Shown here: one piece after another, positions 1-10,700 of the stretch
Position numbering within the stretch: position 1 is the stretch's first letter
How the letters are laid out: each line of letters opens with the position of its first letter
Assembly: GCA_004764695.1 (NCBI GenBank)
Contig: SMSO01000008.1
Location: 186,001-250,000 of the forward strand
DNA length: 64,000 bases
Source: Schizochytrium sp. TIO01
Taxonomy: Eukaryota; Sar; Bigyra; Thraustochytrida; Thraustochytriidae
Reading direction: 5' to 3'
Notes under the pieces: generated by a model
What the model was told of the DNA's origin: nothing
The model's input: only the letters and a program-made list of their open reading frames with translations
Databases searched by the model: none
Made by a program: the position numbers and the translations under genes

Positions 1-1002
1 ATTGACGCGGCTGGCCCGGAAGGATCTATTGCTAAATACATTAATGATCACGTTGATAAAACTCGCCACAATGTTAAGTTTGCAAAGCAAGGGAATCAGA
101 TTTTCGTGCGTGCAATGAGAGATATTGAACCCGGCGAGGAGCTATTTGTGGATTATGGCCGAGGGCACTGGCTTTTCTGTGGCAGTGCAGCCTTTCTAGG
201 CTTAAATATAGTCGAGGGTGATGAAAGATTTCCTTCAAAGCGCGTACTAAAGGCTGCGAACGGTTTTGGGTCACACGAAGTAATATGCTGTCTAAGCTCC
301 TCAGCTATGGCCGATGTAGATGGTTTAAGTAGTGCCGTTGTGTATGCCTCTTCGGTAGGGTCTGACATGGACCGACTGGATGCTAACTGTCGACTCAAGC
401 CAAGCCCATTTGTCCACAAAACCACAATGGTTACCTCTTTGCGTCCTATATCCCCTGGCGAAGCCATTATCGTTCGAGCACAAGATCGATTAGGAGTTGG
501 GGTGTCCATGATCGGTGCAAAAGGAATGGGAGCGTTTGCACGGGAGGAGCTCTTACCAGGCCAAATCCTGGGTACCCTCCAGGGAAATAAGCTTGTTGGG
601 AAAACTGCGCTTCGCGTGCTGCTCGAGGAAAAACCTAGTGCGGCGCCATGCATATTCACATTGATCCCGCTATGCGACAACGAAGTTCTGGATAGCTTTT
701 CTTTAGAGGATGAAAACGACCATGAAGACGAAAATAGCCCCACTGATGACAGCCATGGAAAGAAGCAGACTTGCTTTTTTATGGATCCGACCGATCCTCA
801 GGGGCGCCTTAAACCATTTGAAACTCCTCATGTATGCTTCATTGCTCGCCATCCTGAAAATGCCGCAGTGAATTGCGACATGCAGCGCGCATCTCCAAAC
901 AGTGATGATATTTTTATTGTCGTGACTAAACGCATTGCCTCTGGGGAAGAAGCCTTTTTACCAGCCAAGACACATCCATGCCTTGAATTGCAGTCTGCTT
1001 AA
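1..1002 (+). CDS. Tandem SET-domain protein, 5'-truncated by the window edge
   Basis: The frame is open from base 1, so the gene starts upstream of the window. The first 57 codons carry the C-terminal half of a SET lysine-methyltransferase domain: IDAAGPEGSIAKYIND, then RDIEPGEELFVDYG, the usual GEELxxDYG ending with its catalytic-type tyrosine. About 100 residues later a second SET-like module follows, with KGMGAFAREELLPGQILG (the kGxGvfA start), an acidic insert near bases 690-760, then FIARHPENAAVNCD in place of NHSCxPN and RIASGEEAFLPA in place of GEELxxDYG. The second copy therefore lacks the DYG tyrosine and is probably inactive. Known of the family: SET domains methylate lysines using S-adenosylmethionine. 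Substrate and compartment cannot be told. Stop TAA at 1000-1002. The gene converges on the SYLF gene. An upstream N-terminal portion, including the rest of the first SET, is expected. Confidence 0.8.
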   Translation: MDAAGPEGSIAKYINDHVDKTRHNVKFAKQGNQIFVRAMRDIEPGEELFVDYGRGHWLFCGSAAFLGLNIVEGDERFPSKRVLKAANGFGSHEVICCLSSSAMADVDGLSSAVVYASSVGSDMDRLDANCRLKPSPFVHKTTMVTSLRPISPGEAIIVRAQDRLGVGVSMIGAKGMGAFAREELLPGQILGTLQGNKLVGKTALRVLLEEKPSAAPCIFTLIPLCDNEVLDSFSLEDENDHEDENSPTDDSHGKKQTCFFMDPTDPQGRLKPFETPHVCFIARHPENAAVNCDMQRASPNSDDIFIVVTKRIASGEEAFLPAKTHPCLELQSA

Positions 1003-1812
1003 ATACTTACCCACATAATTCCTTAGAATCGTGCATGACATTCCGCAAACCTTTTAGTCTTTACCTTGACGATGTATCATCTCGTTTGGTTTGGTATTAT
1101 TGGTTGTATTTGCGGGTTATGTATCCCTGGACAAGTGACCCCGATAACTTCGCCCAAGACATAGTATATCCCATTTATGTAAAATCAAGAAAGAATATAA
1201 AGAATTTAATCATCTAATCATTCTGACTGGTTCTGCGTTTTAGTTTATTCTCAACAATATATCATTGCAACAACAAAAAACCGTCTTTAAACTGGCTATC
1301 GGAGAATACTGGCAGTCAACTTGAAGTCCCAGTAAGTTATTAACGTCCGCTAGCTCCGCTTTTGGGAAGCATTGCTGAGGTTATGCATGACAAGTGTGAA
1401 GGGAAGTGAGTTTCTGCACAGAACATCAAGATGCAATTTGGACAGGAAGAAGTAATGTCTCAAGTTTAACTTGAGCTGTACTAGCGCGTCTTATATACAT
1501 GCCTTGGATTTGATTCTTTATAGATCTACCAAAGAACCATTGTCATGCATGAGAACACTTCAAGTTGTCTTACTTTAGAGAAGAAGGGTTTTGATTTTCA
1601 AAGTTTTTTGTTTTTTTGTTTATCAAGAGGATCAAGCGAAAAACTAGTGAGGAGTTGTCTAGCATATTTTTATAAAGATGGAAGATAGCTCTTCGTAATA
1701 GGGGTACTGGTTTGAAAGTAAGGGAATAGAGACCTGTCGAGTCAGATGCTGTGCGGTAAGTCAAAATTCCGAATCGAGGAAAATGATTCAAGAATGTTTA
1801 TTAGTGCTTTAT
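1003..1812. other. Convergent intergenic spacer
   Basis: AT-rich DNA between two convergent genes, expected to hold both 3' UTRs. A perfect inverted repeat CTCAAGTTTAACTTGAG lies near 1458-1474 and resembles the core of the dispersed repeat seen elsewhere in the window. Short frames here show no recognisable protein. Confidence 0.6.
1797..1802 (-). terminator. Probable polyadenylation signal AATAAA of the SYLF gene
   Basis: AATAAA on the minus strand, about ten bases after the TAG stop, in the context AATAAACATTC. The same AATAAACATT context overlaps the stop codon of the TCP10 gene. Confidence 0.45.
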
Positions 1813-3923
1813 CTAGAAGAGATTCTTCGATTTTTTCATGTTGTCTCGTTTCCATTTTGGTTGAGAGTTGAATGAGGCCCGGGGCATGCCGAAGACCTTC
1901 TGAAATTCATCATCTCGTAGGTATTCCTCTAGCCGTCGGGGATCCATATCTGGTACACTGCGGTTCACAACCTCGTCCATAGTATACATGGGAGAAGGCG
2001 CAGCCGTTGTTTGTGCTGGAGCTGGAGCCGGAGCCGGGGCAGGCTCTGGAGATGATGTATAATGTGGAGCAGACGGTGAATGAGAAGCAGTAGCAATGGT
2101 ACTCATAGGAGCAGCGTAAGAGGGGGAGCTCGCAGATGGAGTTCTTTGGGGAAGAGGAGGCTGGTATGAAGATCCAGATGAAGAGGTTTGCACAGTCTCG
2201 CGCATTGTTAAACGACTTGACAGCTCATTTGCTAGGTTCGAAGCTGCACCAGGTTGCTCGTGGTATTGTTCGCGCTGTTGAGCTGACGGTTGTTGCATAT
2301 AAGGAGAAGAACTGTTCTGCTGTTGATTATACCAAGAAGATTCAGCCTGAACTGGCGATGCCTCAGGAATTGAAGATGTATAGGAAGAATGTCCAAATGA
2401 GTCTTCGTAGGTATTGGCAGGTTTGTTAACACCATACGAGTGTGGAGTAGGTTGTGGAGGTGAGGGTGGCAGAGGTACATGCTGGCTTGCAGCATGTTGC
2501 GGGCGTTCCCATTGTGTCTCATTTGTAGTCTCGTTCCAGTAGTACACTTGGCCATCAGCAGTTTTGACTTCTTGCCAACCTAGCGGCAAACCTGAAGATG
2601 ATGGAGCAGGGGCAGGCACACCACTGTGTTGTTGATAGGGAGGTTCATAAGCCGTAGTAGGCGTACCTGTTGAATGATCATTCCAGCCTCCAGAAGTTGG
2701 AGGATCGTAAGAGGTCTTTGCAGTTGTTCCTCCCCAAGCACTTGAAGATCCCGACGCCGGGGTAGCTGTTGGATAGTCCAATCCGTAAGAGTTGGTGTGG
2801 TTCGAGGACGTTGCACTTGGTCCAAGAGACTCCGTATCATCTTCAAAATACGAAGCATTGTGAGGCACGTCGTCCTGCCCATCATCAGCCGATACTTCTT
2901 GGTGGAAAGACCCAGTGCGGCTATCACGATACTCAAAATCTGCAGTTTTGGAATGCGTAACAACTCGCAGCGTATTGTACAATTGACGCAAATCCTCATT
3001 TTGAGGAGGGGGTACTGCACCTGTCAAGATTGCTGTGGGTGAGCATTTCTGTCCATAAAACTTTGCATTGTCAGAGTCACGAGCAAAGAGAATGGCTCCC
3101 TGAAGTGCAAGACCAGCAAAAACTCCGCGACTGTGGCTGTAACTATAACAGGCAGCAATGCCGCCATCACCTGCGTTAATGCCAGCATCTGCATCTCGAC
3201 CAATAGGCCCGGCTGCAATGGACAAATTACCACCAAATTTAATCTGACCCCTTCCAGAGAAGGCTTTTACAGCAAGAGAGTTGTTTAGGATAATCACAGA
3301 GTCTGTTAAGCTTCCGCCAACCTGCAGGCCCCATCCAAGGCCACCAACGCCTAAAGAAGAAGGACCTGACCAGCTTCCATCGGGAAGTCTGGCAATAACA
3401 ATACCGCTGCCGACTGTTCCGGACCACACAAAGCCTGCCCGAAGCTGTGTTACAAATGCAATCCCCTTTGCATTTTGAAGAATACGCATCGGGATACCCT
3501 GATCTTTGCTCAGGTATTTTGGATGAATAAGTCTACGTCAATAGTAAGTCGTTGTAAGTCAGTAAATAATGATTGATTCAGAGAGCACGAAGCCGGAAAA
3601 GTATAAAGCAACCAAACAATCGTTAAAGACAAATTTAAGCACCCGTTAGTTTCTCATATTCGTTTATACGTACAGCACATTTTGGCAATGCAAAGCACAT
3701 CTTAAATGTAGTCTACTGCTCCTGTCCAGAGAGTTTAAGGAGGAGAAGCAAGCTTTTTAGATTAAAGATATGTGATACTTCTATTCAATCACACCGTCTA
3801 AACATTATTCTGGTTCAGGGATGGCAGCAATGCAACGAAAACTTACTTGAGCATAACCTTATAGGCTTTATGCACTTGCCCTTTCATGGTCAGGCGCTCA
3901 CTTCGTCTTCCCTTTGACGACAT
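1813..3923 (-). CDS. SYLF-WW-villin headpiece protein (two exons)
   Basis: Two-exon model: exon 1 3923-3847, intron 3846-3533 (GTAAGT...GTAG), exon 2 3532-1813; 598 residues. The join gives KLIHPKYLSKDQGIP directly before RILQNAKGIAFVTQ, restoring the IPxxILxxAKG start of a SYLF (Ysc84/DUF500) domain that begins too late in exon 2 alone. SYLF spans about residues 25-220, including SGTVGSGIVIARLPDGSWSG. A Ser/Pro/Gln-rich linker carries a WW domain near residues 340-375 (LPLGWQEV, YYWNETTNETQWERP). The extreme C-terminus is a complete villin headpiece, with YLRDDEFQKVFGMPRASF and PKWKRDNMKKSKNLF, including the core phenylalanines, the tryptophan and the KKxKxLF end. Known: SYLF binds actin and phosphoinositides, VHP binds F-actin, WW binds proline-rich ligands. 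Inference: an actin organiser at membranes or endocytic sites. Confidence 0.88.
3533..3846 (-). other. Spliceosomal intron of the SYLF gene
   Basis: Donor AA|GTAAGT, acceptor GACGTAG|ACTT, 314 nt. It splits a lysine codon (AA|A). A possible branch region TTACTATTGAC lies just before the acceptor. Splicing extends the frame past an in-frame TGA and completes the SYLF N-terminus. Confidence 0.8.
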
Positions 3924-6107
3924 TTTTGCTTGTTGAGACCTTCTTGTTCCAACTCAACCTGTTCGAAACCAGAAATGTGCCGTCGCACGCCTTGTGCAAG
4001 TAAGAGCAAAAGTGCTCTTGTCGGCAAGGGGCTAAAAGTCCAACTATGTGCGAGTGGCAGCGAGGCAGAAGGACCACGAAGAGAAGAAGAACTAGGCTTA
4101 AACAGCTGGATTCCTTCTCAGTAAGTCAGTAGCCTCCAGACTAGCTGTTACACTTCTGATACTGTCAGCGCTTAGCACGAAAGACGCTAGCTGCTCCCTG
4201 GTCGGAACTCAATCTACAGGCACAGCTTTCGTTGCGTCTTTGGCTGACCTCCGAATAAAATGATATGATCACCAGACTCGCTTTGTATAAAAGAAGAAAA
4301 AGAAGCAGGAAAAGAAGAAGCTCTGATGCTCTACTACTAAACCCACTACTACATATAGGTACCTACTAGGAGCCTATCTAGTAGGTAATTAATTACTAGT
4401 AGGTGTTACCTCTGTGAAGGATAGGGGCAAAATCTTTTTTTACAATCTCTCAATCGACTTAAGAGTCCTTCGTTCTGACTAGCAGTCTTTACTTACGATG
4501 ATGGCCTCAGCTGTTTGTTTCTTTGTTCCAAGGATAGAAATACTCTCAGCTCTTCAACCAAGAGTACATAATAACTACTACCTACTACCGGTAGAGTCAG
4601 CAGCAATGCGAAGAAAACCAAAACCTAAATTTCTAATAAAGAGAAGAAGCCATGACCATTGATCCATCACAGGCAGAGCACATGCGGGGCGTGACCATAG
4701 AATGTGAGGAGGAAAGAGGGCAATGGTCTCCTAAACAAATAGTCAGACCTGTAGGTCATGACGAAAGCTGTTTAATTCTCCATGGGGGAGCAAGTAATGT
4801 GCTGAAACAATACCAACTACATATCAACATACATGTTTTAACTTGAACCCAAATTCTTGTGGGAATAGCTTATACCTGGTAAAAGTGATGAACAATACAA
4901 TCCTCTTGACTCAAACCCGGTACCTGCTGAAGAAATAAGCGGCAATGGCAGAGCCTACTACAACCAAGGTAAGCAAAGTATCTTGTACTTGAGATCTCAC
5001 CCTATAAAAGTATTTATAACCCTGGAGAGAACACTCTCACTTGCCAGTGGCTACCCATATTGACAGGATATTTTACTTTGAAAAGCTAAAGCCAAAAATT
5101 ATGTCGCTGGTACCTGGTATACCTGTAGAGACAGCGTTTTTGTACTATCTAGTTTGCATTGAAGTTCTCTCAAGTAGGACAGATTGTTTTCTACGAAATC
5201 CCTTCAAGAGACGTCACTGAATATGCTATATAGGCATTTACTGAAGGCTGTCTGATGGTAATAGGACAACTTCCACTGTCTCTGATACCCTGGGCGACGA
5301 GGGTGTAGCACGAGGTTGCTTTGTAGATTATTTTTGGCAGTAAGATACATTCAAGCAAATCCAGCTCAGGACAGCCTGCATGTCGTAAAATGTCATAATT
5401 GCAATTTCAAGATGCCTTCTTTGGAGATCTTATAGCATTGTTGGTTAAGCTGCAAATTATGGATTTGGAGATGAATATCAAATAAGAAGCTGGCACTAAC
5501 TTGAATTCGAACACAGCCTGAGAAGGAGAGCTGGGTCCTTTTCTTATTTTTTATTTGTTTTTATTTGCTTTTTTAATGAAAAGTGTTTAATATCCTTATT
5601 GTTCTGAGATAGTTAGAAAGTAGCACCTTTTCTCAGATCAGAGCAGAACTAACATTTGCAAAACATTTCTTTTTGCTACCTTAATATACTAGATGAGTAT
5701 AAATTTTAACCACCTTGTCAGGGTCAGAGGTTAGGTACTCCTGAAAACCTTACCTGAGTACAAGTAATTCTTTATTGTATGTATAGGCCTATATATATAA
5801 AATATCTTAAATTAAAAAATATATAATATATAATATAGGAGGAGCCTGTCAAGTAGTATGTAGTAGGCAGGTATAGGTAGGTATGTATGTAGGTTAGATA
5901 CCTACCTACCTAGGTAAAGAGCTTCTCAAAAAAATAAGCAGCCGTGACGAGGTGAACCAGGACGAGGAGATACAAGATAGAGCTCAAAAGTAGCTGAGAC
6001 ATTTTGGCGTTGCCGTTAGCTAGAATAAGTTCGCAGCCTTGCAACAAATAAATCGTCAGGGCAGTAAGACAGGACGTAGCAAACGATCTAGCAGGCTTCT
6101 CGTGCCC
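3924..6107. other. Divergent intergenic region with TAGG/CCTA-rich tracts
   Basis: About 2.2 kb between two divergent genes, presumably holding both promoters. Degenerate TAGG/CCTA tracts occur at about 4355-4410 and 5855-5920 (GTAGGTATGTATGTAGG, ACCTACCTACCTAGGTA), with an AT-only run near 5785-5840. Short frames (for example 4652-4846) have no recognisable product. Confidence 0.6.
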
Positions 6108-7238
6108 ATGAGGCTAGTCATTGAACCTTCACGTGCTCAAGCTGGTGTATTTGCTTCAGAGTACGTTTCCTATATCAGGTGCAACATTTATGTGGAATTG
6201 CAAAGACCAGCCATCAGTGATTACTTGGTATCTTTATCTGTTTTGCATGGGGATTGCATGCACGCTTATTTAAGAACTTGATGCTGCTTTCTTGGATATC
6301 GTTACACTAACAAATAGCCGTAAGACAACTTCGTCATACCTAGATACCTTGTCGAGAGAATCACCAAATGGTGCGAACAGCTCGAAGAGGAGCAGGCGCC
6401 TGGAGATAGTTCTTCTAAAACCCAAATTTTCGGGCTTTGTCTCTCTGGCCATGGGAAGATAATGTCAGAAGTTCTCGCTGCGCTCGTAAAGGCCTACCAG
6501 AATGGTGACCTTTCATTCGAAAATGTTGCGCTCTTTGTTACAGATGAGTTTGTAGGCCTTGGAAAGGGCCACCCTTCCTCGCAACACTACTATATGTGGC
6601 ACAAGCTGCTGAAATACATTAACATACGTCGGGAGAATGTTCATATCCTTGATGGCTCGTTACCCTCTGCTCAAGAGCGTGCCCAAGAGTGTCATGAGTT
6701 TGAGAAGGCCATCCGTGATGCAGGGGGGCTCGAAATTGTGGTTACAGAGAGCGGCGTAGCTGGTGACTTGGGTCGAAATGGGCCAGGCTCTTCTTTATTA
6801 GGGATTACAAAAGAGCGCGTGCTTGATTACACGGCTAGTGTCACTATTGCTGAAAGCCTTTTCGAGGGTGATATCAACGCGGTTCCTCATACAGTACTCA
6901 CAATTGGGCTTGCTGCCATTTCCAACGCTCGCGAGGTCTTAGTTCTCTTCTCAGGACTGGAAAAAGCTGTAGCTCTAGAGAACTGTGTGGAAAAACCAAT
7001 CAACCACATGTGGCCAGTATCTGTTCTACAAACTCATAAATGCGTCCTGCTTGTGTGTGACGAGCCAGCAACAATGGAACTCCGCGTTCGAACAGTGAAG
7101 TACTTTGAAGGGTTGCAAAAAACTGCAAACCTTGGCAAGCTTGAGGCATCAGCACATCTTACCAAACAGCCATCGAAACATCGTCTACAACGACTGTCCT
7201 CCTCACAGATTCCCTTGTCGTTGGGCATCAACGAATAA
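6108..7238 (+). CDS. Glucosamine-6-phosphate deaminase-like protein with degenerate active site
   Basis: Two exons: 6108-6178, intron 6179-6343 (GTGCAA...CCTAG), 6344-7238; 321 residues against about 270-290 for GNPDA/NagB. Exon 1 begins MRLVIEPS, like the family's MRLVIL start. Exon 2 carries AYQNGDLSFENV, TDEFVGLGKGHPSS, ENVHILDGS, NHMWPVS and VCDEPATMELRVRTVKYF, all GNPDA landmarks. The aspartate of the MDEYVGL motif is kept (D91). The substrate phosphate loop GLPTGSTP is replaced by CLSGHGKI, and the catalytic DGHIAFNEP has become AGDLGRNGP, so the residues matching E. coli D141, H143 and E148 are A163, D165 and G170. Known: the enzyme converts glucosamine-6-phosphate to fructose-6-phosphate and ammonia. 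Inference: a pseudoenzyme, a sugar-phosphate sensor or a changed activity. The extra C-terminal tail of about 40 residues is unrelated. Confidence 0.85.
6179..6343 (+). other. Intron of the deaminase-like gene
   Basis: 165 nt, donor TCAG|GTGCAA (non-consensus after GT), acceptor ATACCTAG|ATAC. It contains CACTAAC, a branch-point-like sequence, near 6304-6310. The join forms an arginine codon AG|A and continues the family's first helix as YVSYIRYLVERITKW. Confidence 0.75.
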
Positions 7239-7788
7239 TCTCTTGATCTTTTTCAAGATTCTTTCGCGGAAAGCAACCAATAGAAGCGGAATTAATGAAA
7301 TTTGTGAACCATATCAGTATTTCTTCTCAGAGCTTGAACTATATCGTATCATTCTTTGAAAACACAGAGTGCATGAGTTGCAAACAACTTCTAGAACAAC
7401 AAAGTCCCAAGCCTAGACTTGACCATGCACATGGACAAAAGAGCGCATATATAATTTCTTTGTTTTGTCCTTGTTCTTCATACAGATACTATGCACATTT
7501 GAACACGGGCTAAACTTGTAGGGTTGCATGGTTGTTCTAATAAAGCTTGAAGGGCAACCAACATAGTATTTTCAGAAAGATTTGAGTTCTATGTTTATTT
7601 TATTTTTAGATTTTAGAAAATACAAATAAAGAATTAATAAACTTTATAAACATGTGTTTCTCTGTACAGAGGGAACTCTCTTGGCAGTCCTCTATTCTCA
7701 ATCCCCTTATACAAACGCCCGGTTCAGATGTTGAAGGTATGTATTGTAGGCACCCACAGTGATATGATGCCTTTTAAACTAACATTTT
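7239..7788. other. Convergent spacer with poly(A) signal
   Basis: Holds the 3' ends of the deaminase-like and kinase genes. AATAAA at 7539-7544 is the likely polyadenylation signal for the plus-strand gene. An AT-rich stretch follows at 7580-7660. No gene seen. Confidence 0.6.
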
Positions 7789-10700
7789 TCACATTGCATT
7801 ACACTCAGACGTATGAGAATCAGATCTCGTCTTTCCGGCACGTCCTCGATGTTTCAGTTCGTCCACCCCATCGGACGCCTCCTGAAGAAGAATAGCCGGC
7901 ATCGGGGAGGGCGGAGATGAAGATAACGAGGATCGACTCTGCAAAATTGGAGACTTCGCACTAGGAGCTCTTGCAACCCGTGGAGGCGGCCGGGGCTGAG
8001 CGCGTAGCCACGGATGTTCCAGTGCGTGGCTAGGGGTTAGACGCTTGTGAGGATTGGCCTCAAGCACATTGATCAGAAAGTGTTTTGCTTGACCTGATAG
8101 GTCCATGCCTTCAAGGTCGACTTCGCATTTTCGATTCGCTCGTAGAGTGTCTTGAGTATTTCCACGTTGGAAGGGCTCTCGACCGCATAATAAAGTGTAT
8201 ACAATGACGCCAACAGAGAACATATCCACGTTGGAGGTATAACGTGCACCCTGTTTACAAGCAAGGATTTCAGGAGCAACATAGCCAGGAGTTCCACAAC
8301 GCCCCGTGAGCATACCTTGGGGGTCTATGTAAGTTGCCATACCGAAGTCAATCAAGCGTAACCCTGACCGCAGCTCAAATGGGCTCAGAAAATGGAATCG
8401 CTCTCCACGTCCTCGAATCAGCGTTACATTTGACAGTTTCACATCTCGATGTGCAACTCGATAATAGTCTAGTTGTTCTAGAATTCTTACTAGAGCAATG
8501 GCAACATCGGCAGCGCGTGACTCGGAGAATTTCCGATCTTTGGAAGTACGTAAGAGCTCGTGCAGATTGCATCGATCCATTAACTCCATCTCGATCACAA
8601 GAAGACTTGGTGTCTCGAAAACTCGTAGAATTGGAACGCAACCCAAATCTCGACCTGTCGAAACCATCCGCTCTGTGAGGTAGGTTTGCGTGCTAATTTC
8701 TCGAGCCAGAGCTCGGGGTCTTTCCTTTCCCATTGCAATAAGCTCATAGTAATCACTTTTATTTACAACTTTTACTGCACTTCGACGACCATCCGCAGCG
8801 CGAGTGCATTCATGGACTTCAGCATAACGCCCTACGCCAAGTCGCTCATCCACATTAATCTGGTATAAATCAGCAATACGTAATGCAGAGTTATGTGCAA
8901 TTTGATTCCTCCAAATCTGCACATCTTGATGGCCCATGGGTTGAAGTTCAACAACAACGCCTGGGGACGATTTTGCTGCCCCGCCTTGATCCATCGAAAA
9001 GAGGTCACCGCCAGAGTTAGAGGTGACCATTGTAGGAGTTCGTGAGCGATGGCTTACGCGAGAGAGAGCAGAACCAGTTCGTAAAGGCCCGCCTCCTGCT
9101 AGAAGTGGGGGGGTGCGTGACGGAATTGGGACACGGACACCCTCGTCCATGCTTTGCACAGAGGAGCGGAGTTGGTGCCAGCGCATGCTTTCAACACCCG
9201 CTGCCATTTTTTCTGGTGACCGTGTGACTAAAGAATTCACTAGACGAGCTCTGTCTGCAGATGGACTGGACTCCAAAGCTTCCTGGAACGAGATAAGCAA
9301 AGAACCAGCAGTTGTTACACTAGTCACCACCTCTGATAGGCCGATGCAGCCAATTGGGGCAGGATCCTTGCGTGACTCATATTCAAACAAAAAGTTATCT
9401 GTTAAAACATAGAATCTCTTGTGCCACATTGAGTTCCCACGCCCGGCAAGCCGCGCACGAAAATGCCCCTTAAGTACATGCGGTGAATTTTCCAATAGTT
9501 TTCGTACAGCACGTTGGTGCGCAGCATCTCCTACCAGCAAGGCAGCAGGGGCAAGCCACTTAGGGTCCGGGCCCACCACCGTATCTTTTACACGGCGAAG
9601 AGCGTGCCAGGGTTTGGGGCGCCCTGGTATTTCATAAGAGCCCAGAGATGCCCCACTTAACGACGAACCTGTTGCACGAAAAGCCATTGGCCTACCTGGT
9701 ATACGCAAATGTAGACGGTCACCTTCAAAGGTTTGCTGGGCAGTCATGTCATCAGCAGAAATATGAAGTCTTGGTTGTGGCACAGCGGCCGCAAGAGAGG
9801 CTGTTTCTCCTGCACTCAGAGAAGAATCAGACGCTGATGAACTCAAAGGCTCCTCGTCGGTTTCTATATCACTATCCATACTGGGTTCAAGATCAAAAAT
9901 GAACCCACTTCCAGAAACTAGAGGAGCGCTTGGCGTTTTCCCAACTTCCGAAGAGTAATACGTTGTACTCTTCTTGAGAGAGCTAATGGGAAGCGTTGGA
10001 GAAGCAAAATTGGACCCCAGCGTTATTGTCCTCATTAGGCCTTGGCCACTTTGATCTATGCTTGAGGAGTCCCATATAACCTGCCCTTGGAGATCACCGC
10101 TCTCGAGCTCCGAATGGTTGATGGTGAGTTGTCCCCGCGATGCAGAGCTTTCCCAATCGCTATTTGGTCCTGTTTCTGCGTCATCATCTTGTTCAGCAGC
10201 TTCTTGATGATTAACACACAGGGACAAGCTAGCAAGCCCTGCGTCATCTTCTGAACTACTCTTCAAGTTTTTCTCTTGATCCAATGAGTTTATCGTACCG
10301 GAGTGAATACGTGGGGCAGATAACCCGGCGTGCGTTACTACTGCTCTTGCTTCTCTTTGATCAGATAAGAGATTTACCCGTCGTTGATTTTCTTGTTGGT
10401 CTATGACCCACAAGCGCCAACGAGCATTCTGTACACGTCGCTTGAATCGTGTGTTTGATTTCTCATTTGGCGATTTGGGTGTTGCAGTGCGCGCAAGGGA
10501 AATAAGTAAACCTTTACGCCATTGACCAAATTCCAATTGTCGCAACCTCTTTACCGAGGCAGCAGATGCGCGTTCTTGCTCCTGAGTAAACTTGGTTCTT
10601 GCAATGCCAGCTGATGTTGATGCTGATTCTGACGATTTTGAGGGAGATAATAATGATGTGTCAGGCCCTTTGGATACTCCAGATTGCCCACATATACCAG

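Noticed and set aside
4652-4846. 64-residue frame between the SYLF and deaminase-like genes
   Set aside because: Short, no family resemblance and no supporting splice sites.
6039-6281. Stand-alone 80-residue gene
   Set aside because: Its MRLVIEPS segment is exon 1 of the deaminase-like gene; the rest runs into the intron.
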